From: Rheinheimera maricola
GTDB taxonomy: Bacteria; Pseudomonadota; Gammaproteobacteria; Enterobacterales; Alteromonadaceae
NCBI RefSeq assembly: GCF_016918075.2
Contig: NZ_JAERPS020000001.1
Location: forward strand, 1,054,001-1,118,000
Direction of reading: 5' to 3'
Length of the DNA: 64,000 bases
Below, one piece after another: positions 17,940-26,334 of the stretch. The notes beneath the pieces are model-generated. The model searched no databases, had not been told where the DNA came from, and saw nothing but the letters and a program-made list of their open reading frames with translations. The translations under genes and the position numbers were made by a program. Numbering within the stretch: the stretch's first letter is position 1; every line of letters starts with the position of its first letter.

Positions 17940-18575
17940 GAACGCCTGCTGCGCTACTACGACAACCAGTAGCAGTACGACGACAGTGGCAACCAGTTAA
18001 GTGCCACCGCACCGGGTAAGCGTGAGCTGCGTGAATATAATGGTTTTAACCAACTAAGCAGTTTACGCAATCATAATGGCGTAACGCGTTACGAATGTGA
18101 CGCCTTTGGCCGACGTAGCGCCAAGATAACCGCCACTGGCCGTATTGATTATTTATGGGAAGGCAACACCCTTACCGGCGAATACAGCCAGGGCGAATTT
18201 AGCTGGTATATTTACGAACCAAATAGCAACAAGCCTTTGGCGTTGGTTAAACAAGGCCAGCTGTACTATTACCAGTTAGACCAACTGGGTACACCGCTTA
18301 GCTTAACCGACAGCGACAACAATATCGTTTGGCAGGCTAACTATTCAGTATTCGGTAAAGCCACAGTAACGGTTAATAAAATCGACAACCCAATCCGCTT
18401 TCAAGGCCAGTATTTTGATAGCGAAAGCGGGTTACACTACAACCACTTCCGCTACTACGACCCACAAACCGGCCGCTTTATCAGCCAAGACCCGATAGGG
18501 CTGCTGGGTGGTATAAACCACTACCAATACGCGCCAAATCATATCAACTGGATAGATCCGCTGGGGTTGAAGTGT
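17940..18575 (+). pseudogene. Silent second copy of the Rhs core 3' end
   Basis: This stretch repeats the DNA of the upstream rhs gene from about 15343 to 15975 at roughly 90 percent identity, ending at the same DPLGL boundary. It has no start codon or ribosome binding site of its own. An in-frame TAG at 17970-17972 replaces a Tyr codon of the intact copy (the bases read CAGTAGCAG instead of CAGTACCAG). It is a classical orphan rhs fragment: a stretch of homology through which recombination could move a new tip onto the active gene. Confidence 0.85.
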
Positions 18576-19057
18576 AAAGAAGACCAAAAGCCTGAGAAAA
18601 GGTTTGATACCAGTGATGATGCAGCTTTGCATATTATGAAAATTATTAATCCATTATCAAAAAAAGATAACTTGGAATATGGGGGTTTAATTTTTAAAGA
18701 TACTGATGGAAAGTATGGTTTTACAGGTCCTTCAATAGGCACTGAGGATGGCGTTAACCCTTTTGACGGCTCTGCTGACGTTCCTGAAAACACCGTTGAA
18801 GTGGGCTATTGGCATACTCATGGCGAATATTCTGCATTTGATGAGAATGATAATATCGTGAGAACAGGTGACCCATCTTTAGATGACTTCAATAGTGATC
18901 ATTTCTCTTCACAGGATATAAATGTTGCTAATAGCAGGGGGGGAATTCAACAGAGTACAAAGGCTACGTCGGTACACCTGGAAATATTTATAGAGGGTAT
19001 GATGCAAAAAACAAAAAGCAGTATGTCCTGGAAAAACCGAAAGATGACGATGATTAA
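18576..19057 (+). pseudogene. Orphan Rhs tip: DUF4329/JAMM-like toxin with a one-base frameshift
   Basis: After DPLGLK the tip reads RFDTSDDAALHIMK, then EYGGLIF, YWHTHGEY with HxH at 18813-18821, and FSSQD at 18903-18917. E, HxH and SxxD in this order suggest a JAMM/MPN-like metalloprotease site; the layout matches DUF4329. Reading then fails at a run of seven G (18937-18943). With one extra G it would continue NSTEYKGYVGTPGNIYRGYD and end at the TAA at 19055-19057, overlapping the next gene. The frame as it stands runs on into the immunity gene by chance. It may be a true mutation, phase variation or a sequencing error. Confidence 0.75.
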
Positions 19058-19409
19058 AATAATATCAATTTTACTACTTATCACTGGTTGTAACGCTAAT
19101 TCTGCTACACCAACCAGCACTCCAACCAGCACTGGAGGCCTTATGGAAATCTCAACAGCCACAAGATTTGAAGGGGTTGTGTTAAATAGCATCTTGGCGG
19201 CCTACGAAGACTTTACAAAATTTGGTTATGATATTGCAAACTTTACGGTTGATATAGATGTTACTAAAGATGTAAAAGTTACTTTTACACCGAAACGTCA
19301 CCCTGATGAAGGTCATATCCTTGGGGGGAAAACAAAGTTTGGGCGAGAGATTTCTTATATAATGGAGAAATCGACAGGTAATCTCATCAGTAAAAGTTTT
19401 GCGAGGTAG
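19050..19409 (+). CDS. Lipoprotein immunity candidate for the orphan Rhs tip
   Basis: 119 residues from the ATG at 19050; another ATG lies 6 bases upstream. A short basic start, a hydrophobic stretch and the lipobox LITGC give a clear lipoprotein signal, followed by a Thr/Pro/Ser linker (ATPTSTPTST) and a soluble domain of about 90 residues. It overlaps the restored stop of the toxin by 8 bases. This position and its size suggest an immunity protein. Anchoring in the envelope implies that the toxin acts in the periplasm. No family recognised. Confidence 0.65.
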   Translation: MIKIISILLLITGCNANSATPTSTPTSTGGLMEISTATRFEGVVLNSILAAYEDFTKFGYDIANFTVDIDVTKDVKVTFTPKRHPDEGHILGGKTKFGREISYIMEKSTGNLISKSFAR

Positions 19410-19645
19410 GGGAATCAATAGAGTGAGTGAATGAGGTATCCCCACAAAATTATTAGCTAAAACAAAAAGATGAACTCAGAAGGAACATACCATCGGACCA
19501 TTTTTAGATATATATCGGTAAGCCGAGCTAGAGCCTGCAAAGAGTAATAAACATTCTTGATTTCTCATAAAACGTTGGGGGGAATAATCACTTATTCCGT
19601 GCCACTCAGCCAAATGCAATCAATCGTTTTGAATATTTATAGAAA
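19410..19645. other. Gene-less AT-rich spacer in the Rhs graveyard
   Basis: No convincing gene. One frame reads GGNNHLFRATQPNAINRFEYL and stops, possibly the decayed end of an older tip. The spacer lies between the lipoprotein gene and the third Rhs scar. Confidence 0.4.
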
Positions 19646-19737
19646 GGCAACACCCTTACCGGCGAATACAGCCAGGGCGAATTTAGCTGGTATATTTACG
19701 AACCAAATAGCAACAAGCCTCTGGCGTTGGTTAAATA
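19646..19737 (+). pseudogene. Third Rhs core scar (about 90 bases)
   Basis: The frame encodes GNTLTGEYSQGEFSWYIY and then EPNSNKPLALVK before a TAA. The bases are almost identical to 18164-18248 of the silent copy and to the corresponding part of the active rhs gene. Homology ends abruptly at both sides. It marks an earlier recombination or deletion event. Confidence 0.8.
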
Positions 19738-19908
19738 AAAATTAGGAAAGGTGAAAACGGACGTCACTTAAACCAGGTGCAAGCATTATTCATTGCTAAA
19801 GAATGCGATCTGAATCAGGAATGGGTTTTAGTTAACCTTGCAGAAGGAAGTGGCAAAGTCAGAGCAGGCAAAAGACATTTGGCACAATCTAGCAAAAAAG
19901 ATGAATAA
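19735..19908 (+). pseudogene. Remnant reading frame behind the third Rhs scar
   Basis: About 57 codons without a normal start: RKGENGRHLNQVQALFIAKE, then LNQEWVLVNLAEGSGKV and a lysine-rich end. It looks like the tail of a protein whose front was lost; an Rhs tip or immunity fragment is possible. GTG at 19777 could start a shorter product, but no ribosome binding site is evident. Confidence 0.35.
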
Positions 19909-20015
19909 GTAATTGTTGTTTTGGCGGTTTGAATGCTAATCCAGATAAGGAGGCTGTTTTAGCGTAATACCTATATCCCATAATGTATATTATGTTAAAT
20001 GCTATGTGTGAGTCT

Positions 20016-20708
20016 TTAATCCTGCTCTATCTCAAATACCGCCGCTACCGGCTGGTAGCGGCTGGGCTTGTCGATTTGCTGCGCAATTAAACTTTGCGGT
20101 AAATGCGGTTTAAGTAAATCGGTAAACATAGCGGTGTTGCTGTTTTGCTTATCCAGCCAGGCGTTTATCAGATTTCTATCTTGCGGCAGTATCAGTGGCA
20201 TGGCTTTGCTGTGTATCGCTACTAGCTTCGGGTGTGGCGCTAAGGTGATTATCGAACAAGACAATACGCTTTCGCCGGTGTGCCGGTTTATCCACTCGCG
20301 ATATAAACCGCCTAGTAGCAGACCACCTTGTTTGGCGACTAAATCATGGTAATGCAGTGCTTTGCCGCCGGCATATTCCGTTTCACCAAAGCCCTTTACC
20401 GGTATAACGCAGCGGCTGTGCCGATACGGCAAATAACCGGCACTACCTTTAGTGTTTAGTTTGTCGTAACGGGTATTAAACGAGGTGTATTTAGATGGCT
20501 TAAACCCCTCTGTCGATGCTTCTAACAATAGCCACCAGGTTGCACTATCCATACACCTTATACCATTGACTTGCCTAACCAAGCTTACAGCTTGTGTAGC
20601 ACGGATAAAGCGGCTGACAATAAGCGGTGAGCTAAATAGCTCAATCTGCAGGCCCTCGCAGAGCTCAATTACGCCAGGATCGTCAATTACATTTAGCCTG
20701 CCACACAT
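20016..20708 (-). CDS. yedK: SRAP-domain protein (YedK/HMCES-like)
   Basis: 230 residues. SRAP proteins use Cys2, freed by removal of Met1, to form a DNA-protein crosslink at abasic sites in single-stranded DNA. The start MCGRLN places Cys2 correctly. FNTRYDK (substrate Asn), RCVIPVKGFGETEY (with the catalytic Glu region) and AIHSKAMPLIL (His) are all present, so it should be active. It is divergent from the next gene; no LexA box was found upstream. Confidence 0.92.
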   Translation of the reverse strand: MCGRLNVIDDPGVIELCEGLQIELFSSPLIVSRFIRATQAVSLVRQVNGIRCMDSATWWLLLEASTEGFKPSKYTSFNTRYDKLNTKGSAGYLPYRHSRCVIPVKGFGETEYAGGKALHYHDLVAKQGGLLLGGLYREWINRHTGESVLSCSIITLAPHPKLVAIHSKAMPLILPQDRNLINAWLDKQNSNTAMFTDLLKPHLPQSLIAQQIDKPSRYQPVAAVFEIEQD

Positions 20709-20795
20709 TGTTTTGCCTGTTTGTTGCTTAACTTAGTTATTAACTAGCTGAGTTTGTTATAATATGCCACTGAATAAATCGGAAAATAACACATT

Positions 20796-21392
20796 ATGTA
20801 CAGCGATCTGCCCTTCTCTCAAGCTTGTGAAAACAACAAAGCGCCGATTTTAGTGCTGTTGCAACAGGCGTTTGCCAAGTGTAGCAATGTGCTGGAGGTA
20901 GGTAGCGGTACCGGCCAGCATGCGGTGCATTTTGCTGAACATTTGCCGCAAGTGATCTGGCAGGCATCTGATCAGGGGGATTATATACCGCAGCTTAGCG
21001 AAAGGCTGCTCCGGGCGGCGTTACCTAACCTGCCCCAACCTTTAGTGTTGGATATCTGCCGTGATGCTGCACCATCCCAGCCATATGATGGTTTATTTAC
21101 CGCCAATACGCTGCACATTATGCCGTGGCCGGTGGTTGAGCAGTTTTTTAATCGGTTAAACCAGCTAGTTAAACCCCAAGCTACGCTGTGCATTTACGGC
21201 CCATTTAATTATAACGGCCATTACACTAGCGAGAGTAATCAGGCGTTTGATCAATCGTTAAAAAGTCGCGACCCCGCTATGGGTATCCGTGATATCGAGA
21301 CGGTAATATCCCTTGCCGCTAGCGTTGGCTTTACCTTACAACATGATTACGCAATGCCGGCGAATAATCGTTTGCTGTGTTTTAGCAAATAG
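20796..21392 (+). CDS. DUF938 family SAM-dependent methyltransferase
   Basis: 198 residues. The glycine-rich SAM-binding motif VLEVGSGTGQHAVHFAEH is about 35 residues in, followed by WQASDQ (acidic loop). The later GPFNYNGHYTSESN and DPAMGIRD motifs define DUF938. Substrate unknown. A TATAAT at 20758-20763 in the divergent promoter region lies 33 bases before the start, but the matching -35 is weak. Confidence 0.88.
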   Translation: MYSDLPFSQACENNKAPILVLLQQAFAKCSNVLEVGSGTGQHAVHFAEHLPQVIWQASDQGDYIPQLSERLLRAALPNLPQPLVLDICRDAAPSQPYDGLFTANTLHIMPWPVVEQFFNRLNQLVKPQATLCIYGPFNYNGHYTSESNQAFDQSLKSRDPAMGIRDIETVISLAASVGFTLQHDYAMPANNRLLCFSK

Positions 21393-21434
21393 CGTTATGC
21401 CTAATTGTATCAAGCCACACTAACTCATTATCAG

Positions 21435-21842
21435 CTAGGTTCGTCCCGGTTCAAAACTATCATAACGCGGTAAATCAGCATCTAAATCTTCCCAGTTGGC
21501 TTTAGAGCTGTAAAAATTGTGCGACAGTGGCCGCTCAATGATATCGCTGTTTAAAATACCCAGCCGAATTCGTAGCCGTGTCGGGTCGTCTGCATTGCTG
21601 CTGTATACCGGTGAGCCACAATTACGGCAGAAATGCCGTAACCTGCCAGGTTTAAAGGCAAATTGGCTTAACTGGTCAGCGCCTTTTATCACAGTAAAAT
21701 CGGTGCTTTGCACAAAGCCATTAGTGGCAAAGGCCGTGCCGCTGGATTTTCTGCACAGCGAACAATGGCAATGAATAATACTGCTGATTGGCCCGCTAAT
21801 TTCAATCGCTACTTCGCCACACAAACAGGCGCCTTGGTACAT
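21435..21842 (-). CDS. GFA/CENP-V family zinc protein
   Basis: 135 residues. Zinc ligands are visible as CLCGEV, HCHCSLCRKSSG and FCRNCGSP, the set of the GFA family (named for glutathione-dependent formaldehyde activation, although most members have no proven activity). Located directly after the decayed hydrolase in transcription direction with 2 bases between them. Confidence 0.88.
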   Translation of the reverse strand: MYQGACLCGEVAIEISGPISSIIHCHCSLCRKSSGTAFATNGFVQSTDFTVIKGADQLSQFAFKPGRLRHFCRNCGSPVYSSNADDPTRLRIRLGILNSDIIERPLSHNFYSSKANWEDLDADLPRYDSFEPGRT

Positions 21843-21844
21843 AT

Positions 21845-22654
21845 TTACTCCTCGTTGAGCAGAGCCATCAATTTTGCTAACTCTGCTACTACCAAATCTG
21901 GCTCATCAAACTGTATAAAGTGCCCGCTTTTATCGGTTAACAATGCCCGCCCCTGCGGAAAAGCCGTAGCCCATCTGTACCAAAGTTCGCCCCACAGCTT
22001 ACGGCCTTGGTCGGTAAAAAATAAATTGGCCGGGTTTTCTGTCTTTTTTACTCAGGCAATAACCGTAACCGGCATGTTCTTAATTTGCGGATAATCCGGT
22101 AGCGGACGTTTGCTCCAAAAGTCTAAATAGCTATTCGACATGCCGTCTTTCATATCGTCGAGTTTAATCTGGGCAATTTCTTTATTGCCTTGTTCAAGGT
22201 TAATTACCCGCAGTATATCAACGTCATGCTCAGATGACGGGTCCAGCATCAATAGTGCTTTGATTTTTCCCGGGTAAGCCGCAGCAAAGTCGCGCGCCAC
22301 ACTGCCACCATAAGAATGAGCAACGTAGATAACCGGTGCTGTTATATTGAGTTTTTCCAGCAACTCGTGGGCGTAGTCGGCATAATCACGCGAGGTAAAA
22401 TGGCGTTTAACTTGGGTTGAATTGCCATTACCCACACGCGAATAACGAATAACGGTCGCATGCTCGGCGACCTGGCTAAACACCGGGTCCCAGTCAGTCA
22501 TCGGCGAGCCACCGCCGGCTTCAAGCAGTACAGTGTGTTTGCCGCTACCGGCAATTTCATACTCCAGCTCAAAATCATTTACTTTAATAAATTGGCTTGG
22601 AGCAGCCGATAAGCTAAAACACAGTGCTGCGTAGGCGAATAGAAAAAACTTCAA
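21845..22654 (-). pseudogene. Alpha/beta hydrolase with an in-frame TGA
   Basis: Secreted hydrolase: signal peptide KFFLFAYAALCFSLSA, oxyanion region LLEAGGGSPMTDWDP, and nucleophile elbow AHSYGGS. After VTVIA a TGA at 22052-22054 interrupts the frame, which then goes on without any shift for 68 codons, including LLTDKSGHFIQFDEP with the catalytic His, to a TAA next to the GFA gene. The likely start is TTG at 22654, preceded by AGGAG at good distance and directly before the signal peptide; the ATG at 22699 adds 15 residues that do not suit a signal peptide. The product ends before the catalytic His and should be inactive. Confidence 0.8.
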
Positions 22655-22716
22655 AATAGCTCCTGAACTTGCATAAACATCCGATCGGTAAATCTCCATA
22701 AACGTCTCGGGTTTAC

Positions 22717-22812
22717 TTAGCGCGGTAAAATCGTATTTAGCGTAGTGAGAAAATGATGAATTTTGCCAATATCCAACTGCGATTTTTCATCGCTGATAAC
22801 AACTGCTGTCAT
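22717..22812 (-). pseudogene. Possible GNAT acetyltransferase stub
   Basis: 31 codons: MTAVVISDEKSQLDIGKIHH and a short end. The DKSxLD..xIHxFL pattern recalls the N-terminus of a small GNAT family. The rest of the protein is absent. Its ATG overlaps the stop of the DoxX-like frame (ATGA), so it was once coupled to it. Low certainty because of shortness. Confidence 0.35.
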
Positions 22813-23188
22813 ACACTTTCCTTGTCATCGCCGCAATTTTGCTGCTTAAACAGGTAGTAACCCAATACAATTAGCGGCACATTTGTGGTTATAGGATTAA
22901 AAGCTTCAAGCAGAATGAAAGGCGTCATTATGGCAGCGAAAATTAGCAAGCCGGTTAGCCAATAATGTTTAATAGCAGAATCGGTTTTAGCCGGTAATAA
23001 CCGATAAACACCAAGCCAAATATCACCTCGGCTACACCAGCCGTTTTCACCAGCAGATAAGTGATTTCGTCAGAAAAGCCCAAACTGCCGGTCATGGCCT
23101 GCTCCAGTGGTGCAATTTGCAATAGTTTTGGGAAGATACCGTGATAAATCCAGGTTAAACCAATAACATAACGTGCCAGCTGTACCAT
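22809..23188 (-). pseudogene. DoxX-like membrane protein with a one-base deletion
   Basis: The front reads MVQLARYVIGLTWIYHGIFP and runs to GYYRLKP, then loses frame. The next frame gives HYWLTGLLIFAAIMTPFILL, then NPITTNVPLIVLGYYLF, and stops at 22809. Adding one G after the KP codons joins the two halves as KPDSAIKHYW, so a single base was lost near 22982. The whole would be a four-helix protein of about 128 residues. Start is either the ATG at 23188 or a TTG two codons upstream. Confidence 0.7.
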
Positions 23189-23220
23189 GTTCAAAATTTA
23201 ACATTCCCTTTTGTAAACGT

Positions 23221-23481
23221 TTAATTGTTAGCTTTTTGCAGGCGGGATTTCTCCTGCGTCAGCATGAGTATTTTGTATGTTCCCCACAGCATAATTGCTG
23301 CACCCACAACGATAATGCTGTTAACCACAGCTTGATCCTGCAATATGGGCAGTATTGATGCGCCATCGTCAGTAAATTTAGCGTACAACCCCACGCCAAA
23401 TAGCAAGCTACCAGGTGCTTCCAATAAGGTAATTTTAATAACCTGTTTATCAATATCTTTAATACGCTGCTGTTTTTGCAT
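23221..23481 (-). CDS. Small membrane protein, unknown
   Basis: 86 residues from the inner ATG; an in-frame upstream start would add 17 residues that overlap the preceding gene's end. A polar, basic N-terminus (MQKQQRIKDIDKQVIK) is followed by two hydrophobic segments, around 18-32 and 48-68, and a charged end (QEKSRLQKANN). Family not recognised. Confidence 0.6.
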   Translation of the reverse strand: MQKQQRIKDIDKQVIKITLLEAPGSLLFGVGLYAKFTDDGASILPILQDQAVVNSIIVVGAAIMLWGTYKILMLTQEKSRLQKANN

Positions 23482-23498
23482 TTTAAATCCCCAAATTT

Positions 23499-24221
23499 TT
23501 ATCTTCGATATACACCTACGGAACTTAACCAACGCGCAATTAAGTTTCGTTGTTTATGTATCGACGCAAGCCTAAACTGTTCCAATGCTAGTGCCAACTC
23601 CGCTGAGATAAAAACCAAACTCTTTTCAGGTCCATTTACAACATGAAGAGTAAGTAATCCTGTTTGCTCAAACATAATTTGTTGTATTAATTGGCATACT
23701 AATGGCGGCCAGCTGCTGTTATTCGGAGTAAAAACCACGGAATATGATTTTGCAGTCAATTGAATTTGCAAAAGTAAATCATAACTGGTTCCTGCAACCT
23801 CAGTGCAGTTAACGGATTTAACCTGCAGCTGCAATGCTTGCAGGCTTTTACTTAGCTGATCAACAATGACACTAGAATCCATCAAGTTACAGAAGTAATT
23901 ATTTTTGATAAAACGCTTTTCATGCCATATAAACGCATTAAGCAAACACATCACGCCGTTTGGCAACACTGCAGCAAACTCACTCTCAGGAACTGCTTCA
24001 AAGCGGCGATATTTGAGCAATACAGCCAAAGACTTTGGATACCATTGTTCCTGCAGGTTTCGATGTTCGCGATACCAGCGCTCATCAATAAAGCCTTCCT
24101 GATTTAACAGCGTAAACAGCGTTTTCAACACTGTGGGGCTGTGGCTAGCAGATGTTTTTTGCTCAAGTAGTTCATAACTCTGTGGCAAATTTGTCTGTTT
24201 TTCAGATACTTTCTTTATCAT
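23499..24221 (-). CDS. Partner protein of the ankyrin module, copy 1
   Basis: 240 residues, cytoplasmic, unrecognised. It is a clear paralogue of the gene at 25665-26327. Shared blocks are FIDERWYRE, SLAVLLKYR, CTEVAGTSYDLLL and SSWPPLV...IMFEQTGLLTLHV, all at equal spacing. It starts 7 bases after the ankyrin gene stops, so they form an operon pair. It has an extra C-terminal tail of about 12 residues compared with copy 2. Its function is unknown; partner, chaperone or antagonist of the ankyrin protein are all possible. Confidence 0.75.
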   Translation of the reverse strand: MIKKVSEKQTNLPQSYELLEQKTSASHSPTVLKTLFTLLNQEGFIDERWYREHRNLQEQWYPKSLAVLLKYRRFEAVPESEFAAVLPNGVMCLLNAFIWHEKRFIKNNYFCNLMDSSVIVDQLSKSLQALQLQVKSVNCTEVAGTSYDLLLQIQLTAKSYSVVFTPNNSSWPPLVCQLIQQIMFEQTGLLTLHVVNGPEKSLVFISAELALALEQFRLASIHKQRNLIARWLSSVGVYRR

Positions 24222-24228
24222 GACACTA

Positions 24229-25602
24229 TTACGCTAAGCCAGGTAACATTTGTAAGATCACTGCTTGCACCTGCTCTACCGGCAAAGCTGCCTCGGCTTG
24301 ATAAGGAATATCAACGTTAAGTGGAAAACTTGGCATCTCAGCTACCCCCTCTCGTTCAAATGATATACGAAACAACTCGCCATAGATCTGAGCCGCAATT
24401 GTGATGCTACCGGCAGAGTATGAAACCTTTTTTGTTTTGCCCAGATGCACTGCATCATTGTAGGTATCAGCAAACAGACTATTACGCACGTCATTCAAAG
24501 CATCGCTTTGTGCTAGCAGCAAAAGAAGTTCGCCAACCCTGCTGTCTGGGTAACCTCGCTTCAACCGAGTTCCAGCGGCTGACCAGCTATCAGCCTGGCC
24601 TTCAGCTTTACGTTTTTGCTTTGGCGGAGCAGCAGGTAAACTCGCTTTAGCGTCAATGCGGTCTTTATACGGGCTGTCTTTAAAGTATTTCCTGTCTTCT
24701 GCGTAAAACATGCCGCGCTTTTTCAGTGCCAGATACAGCTCGTAACAGATGTCATGATAACCATCCTTGCAGGCTACGCTTAACGGTGTGCGGCCATTGT
24801 TATTGCAAACCGAAGGGTCAGCACCAGCCGCTAGTAATTGTCTAATGGCTTCGACAGAGCGATGCACCTGTGTATAGTGCGTCATTCTGGATGAGGTGAT
24901 TTCAACATCACCGCAGGCAAATAACAGCGGTGTATTACCGGCATGGTTCGTAATATTAACGTCGGCACCCAATGCAAGCAGTTCAGGAACAATGCAAGAT
25001 ACTTCTGTTTGAACAGCAAGCATAAGTGGATTGTATTTGTTAAATTTATCAAAAGCGTTGATGTCTGCCCCGTGTTGTGTCAACGCAGCGATAATATTTA
25101 ACAGCGCTTGCTTTTTGGCTGGATCAGTAACCTGTTTCTTATAGTCCTGGATTGGTGAGGTGAAATATCCCCCCTCTTTGCATTCTGCCAACAAACCACA
25201 CACATAAAGTAAGTGAGGTTGTTTACAAAGGGCTGGCTTTGCCCCTGCCTGCAATAAAGCGTGGATAATCGGCTCAATTTCAAGGACATTAAAACGCATA
25301 CCATAGCACGCCTGGCTTAGCGGACAATATCGATCACGTTGATGTTGTTGAGGCTTAACACCAGCCTCCAACAGCATCAAACAAACTGCAATATTCTTTT
25401 TAATCGCAGCGTCATCGTCGTAGCAAATAACATCGTTTATTTGTGCGAGGAGTTCATTAAGTAAGGGTAATTTTCGTTCGCCGTAGCGCAACAAATCCGG
25501 ATTGAGGCCTTGCTCTTGAATTACCCGCGAAATGCGTGAAGCCGCGTCACTATGCTGCAAAAGCGCTTTAATCTCATCCTGCGTCAGTGTTTTCTTACTC
25601 AT
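24229..25602 (-). CDS. Ankyrin-repeat protein, module copy 1
   Basis: 457 residues. Ankyrin repeats are clearest at about 180-290: HGADINAFDKFNKYNPLMLA, LGADVNITNHAGNTPLLFAC, AAGADPSVCNNNGRTPLSVA. Less regular repeats precede them. A lysine-rich linker (PPKQKRKAEGQ) joins a C-terminal domain of about 110 residues with LGKTKKVSYSAGSI and a Pro-rich end (VDIPYQAEAALPVEQVQAV). No signal peptide. It is strongly similar to the gene at 26335-27687 along its length, but has a few extra residues between two repeats (SSRMTHYTQVH). Function unknown. Confidence 0.85.
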   Translation of the reverse strand: MSKKTLTQDEIKALLQHSDAASRISRVIQEQGLNPDLLRYGERKLPLLNELLAQINDVICYDDDAAIKKNIAVCLMLLEAGVKPQQHQRDRYCPLSQACYGMRFNVLEIEPIIHALLQAGAKPALCKQPHLLYVCGLLAECKEGGYFTSPIQDYKKQVTDPAKKQALLNIIAALTQHGADINAFDKFNKYNPLMLAVQTEVSCIVPELLALGADVNITNHAGNTPLLFACGDVEITSSRMTHYTQVHRSVEAIRQLLAAGADPSVCNNNGRTPLSVACKDGYHDICYELYLALKKRGMFYAEDRKYFKDSPYKDRIDAKASLPAAPPKQKRKAEGQADSWSAAGTRLKRGYPDSRVGELLLLLAQSDALNDVRNSLFADTYNDAVHLGKTKKVSYSAGSITIAAQIYGELFRISFEREGVAEMPSFPLNVDIPYQAEAALPVEQVQAVILQMLPGLA

Positions 25603-25664
25603 ACTAGTTAATGATCCGGTTTAAATGGCTGGTTAGACACTGTTTATATTTGCTCGCCCCAAAG

Positions 25665-26327
25665 CTATTTTCGAATTGACGCAAAACCTGTTTGTTCAAG
25701 CGTTTGTCCCAGAAAAGGTGAAATAAACACCATACTCTTGCCTGGAACGTGTAGTGAAAGCAAGTGATATTGCTCAAACATGATTTTTTGCACCAATTTC
25801 CAAACGCGCGGCGGCCAACTGTTTTTGCGTGGAACGAAGCTAGTCGTGTAGGTTTGGTTTTCTAACACTATAGTTAACGCCAGATCGTAGCTGGTGCCTG
25901 CGATTTCTTCACAATTTATCGACTCGACAGGCAGCCCTAATGCACGCAGGGTTTTTCTAAGCACTTTAATAATATTGGTTTTTTGCATTAAGTCTTCATA
26001 ACCGTTGTTTATCATAAACCGCCGGTCGTGGTAGATGAAAGCATTGTTAAGATCGGCGATACAATCGGGTTCTAATGAACCAAACTCCTCATCAGGAATG
26101 GCATCATACTCACGATACTTCATTAACAACGCTAAAGAGTTAGGATGCCACTCTTCCAGATACTCTCGCTGTTCTCTGTACCAGCGAGCATCAATAAACC
26201 CCTCTTGTTTAAGCAAAGCAAACAACATTTTAAGTGTCAGGGAGTTACCGATATCAGGGTCTTTAATATCGAGCAAGTCATAACTTTTTGGATGAACTGC
26301 AGGTTTAGCAGATATTTTCTTAACCAT
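25665..26327 (-). CDS. Partner protein of the ankyrin module, copy 2
   Basis: 220 residues; paralogue of the partner at 23499-24221 with FIDARWYREQREYLEEWHP, CEEIAGTSYDLALTI, SWPPRVWKLVQKIMFEQ and MVFISPFLGQTLEQTGFASI. The two partners differ much more than the two ankyrin proteins, which suggests faster change of this gene. It begins 7 bases after its ankyrin gene, exactly as in copy 1. Unknown function. Confidence 0.75.
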   Translation of the reverse strand: MVKKISAKPAVHPKSYDLLDIKDPDIGNSLTLKMLFALLKQEGFIDARWYREQREYLEEWHPNSLALLMKYREYDAIPDEEFGSLEPDCIADLNNAFIYHDRRFMINNGYEDLMQKTNIIKVLRKTLRALGLPVESINCEEIAGTSYDLALTIVLENQTYTTSFVPRKNSWPPRVWKLVQKIMFEQYHLLSLHVPGKSMVFISPFLGQTLEQTGFASIRK

Positions 26328-26334
26328 GACACTA

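Noticed and set aside
18237..19409. A single 390-codon frame from the Rhs core to the lipoprotein end
   Set aside because: It is a chance fusion caused by the frameshift in the G-run; the end is a separate lipoprotein gene with its own start and lipobox.
22052..22054. TGA in the hydrolase as selenocysteine
   Set aside because: No SECIS-like stem directly after it was evident, and this hydrolase family has no selenocysteine there; a nonsense mutation is simpler.
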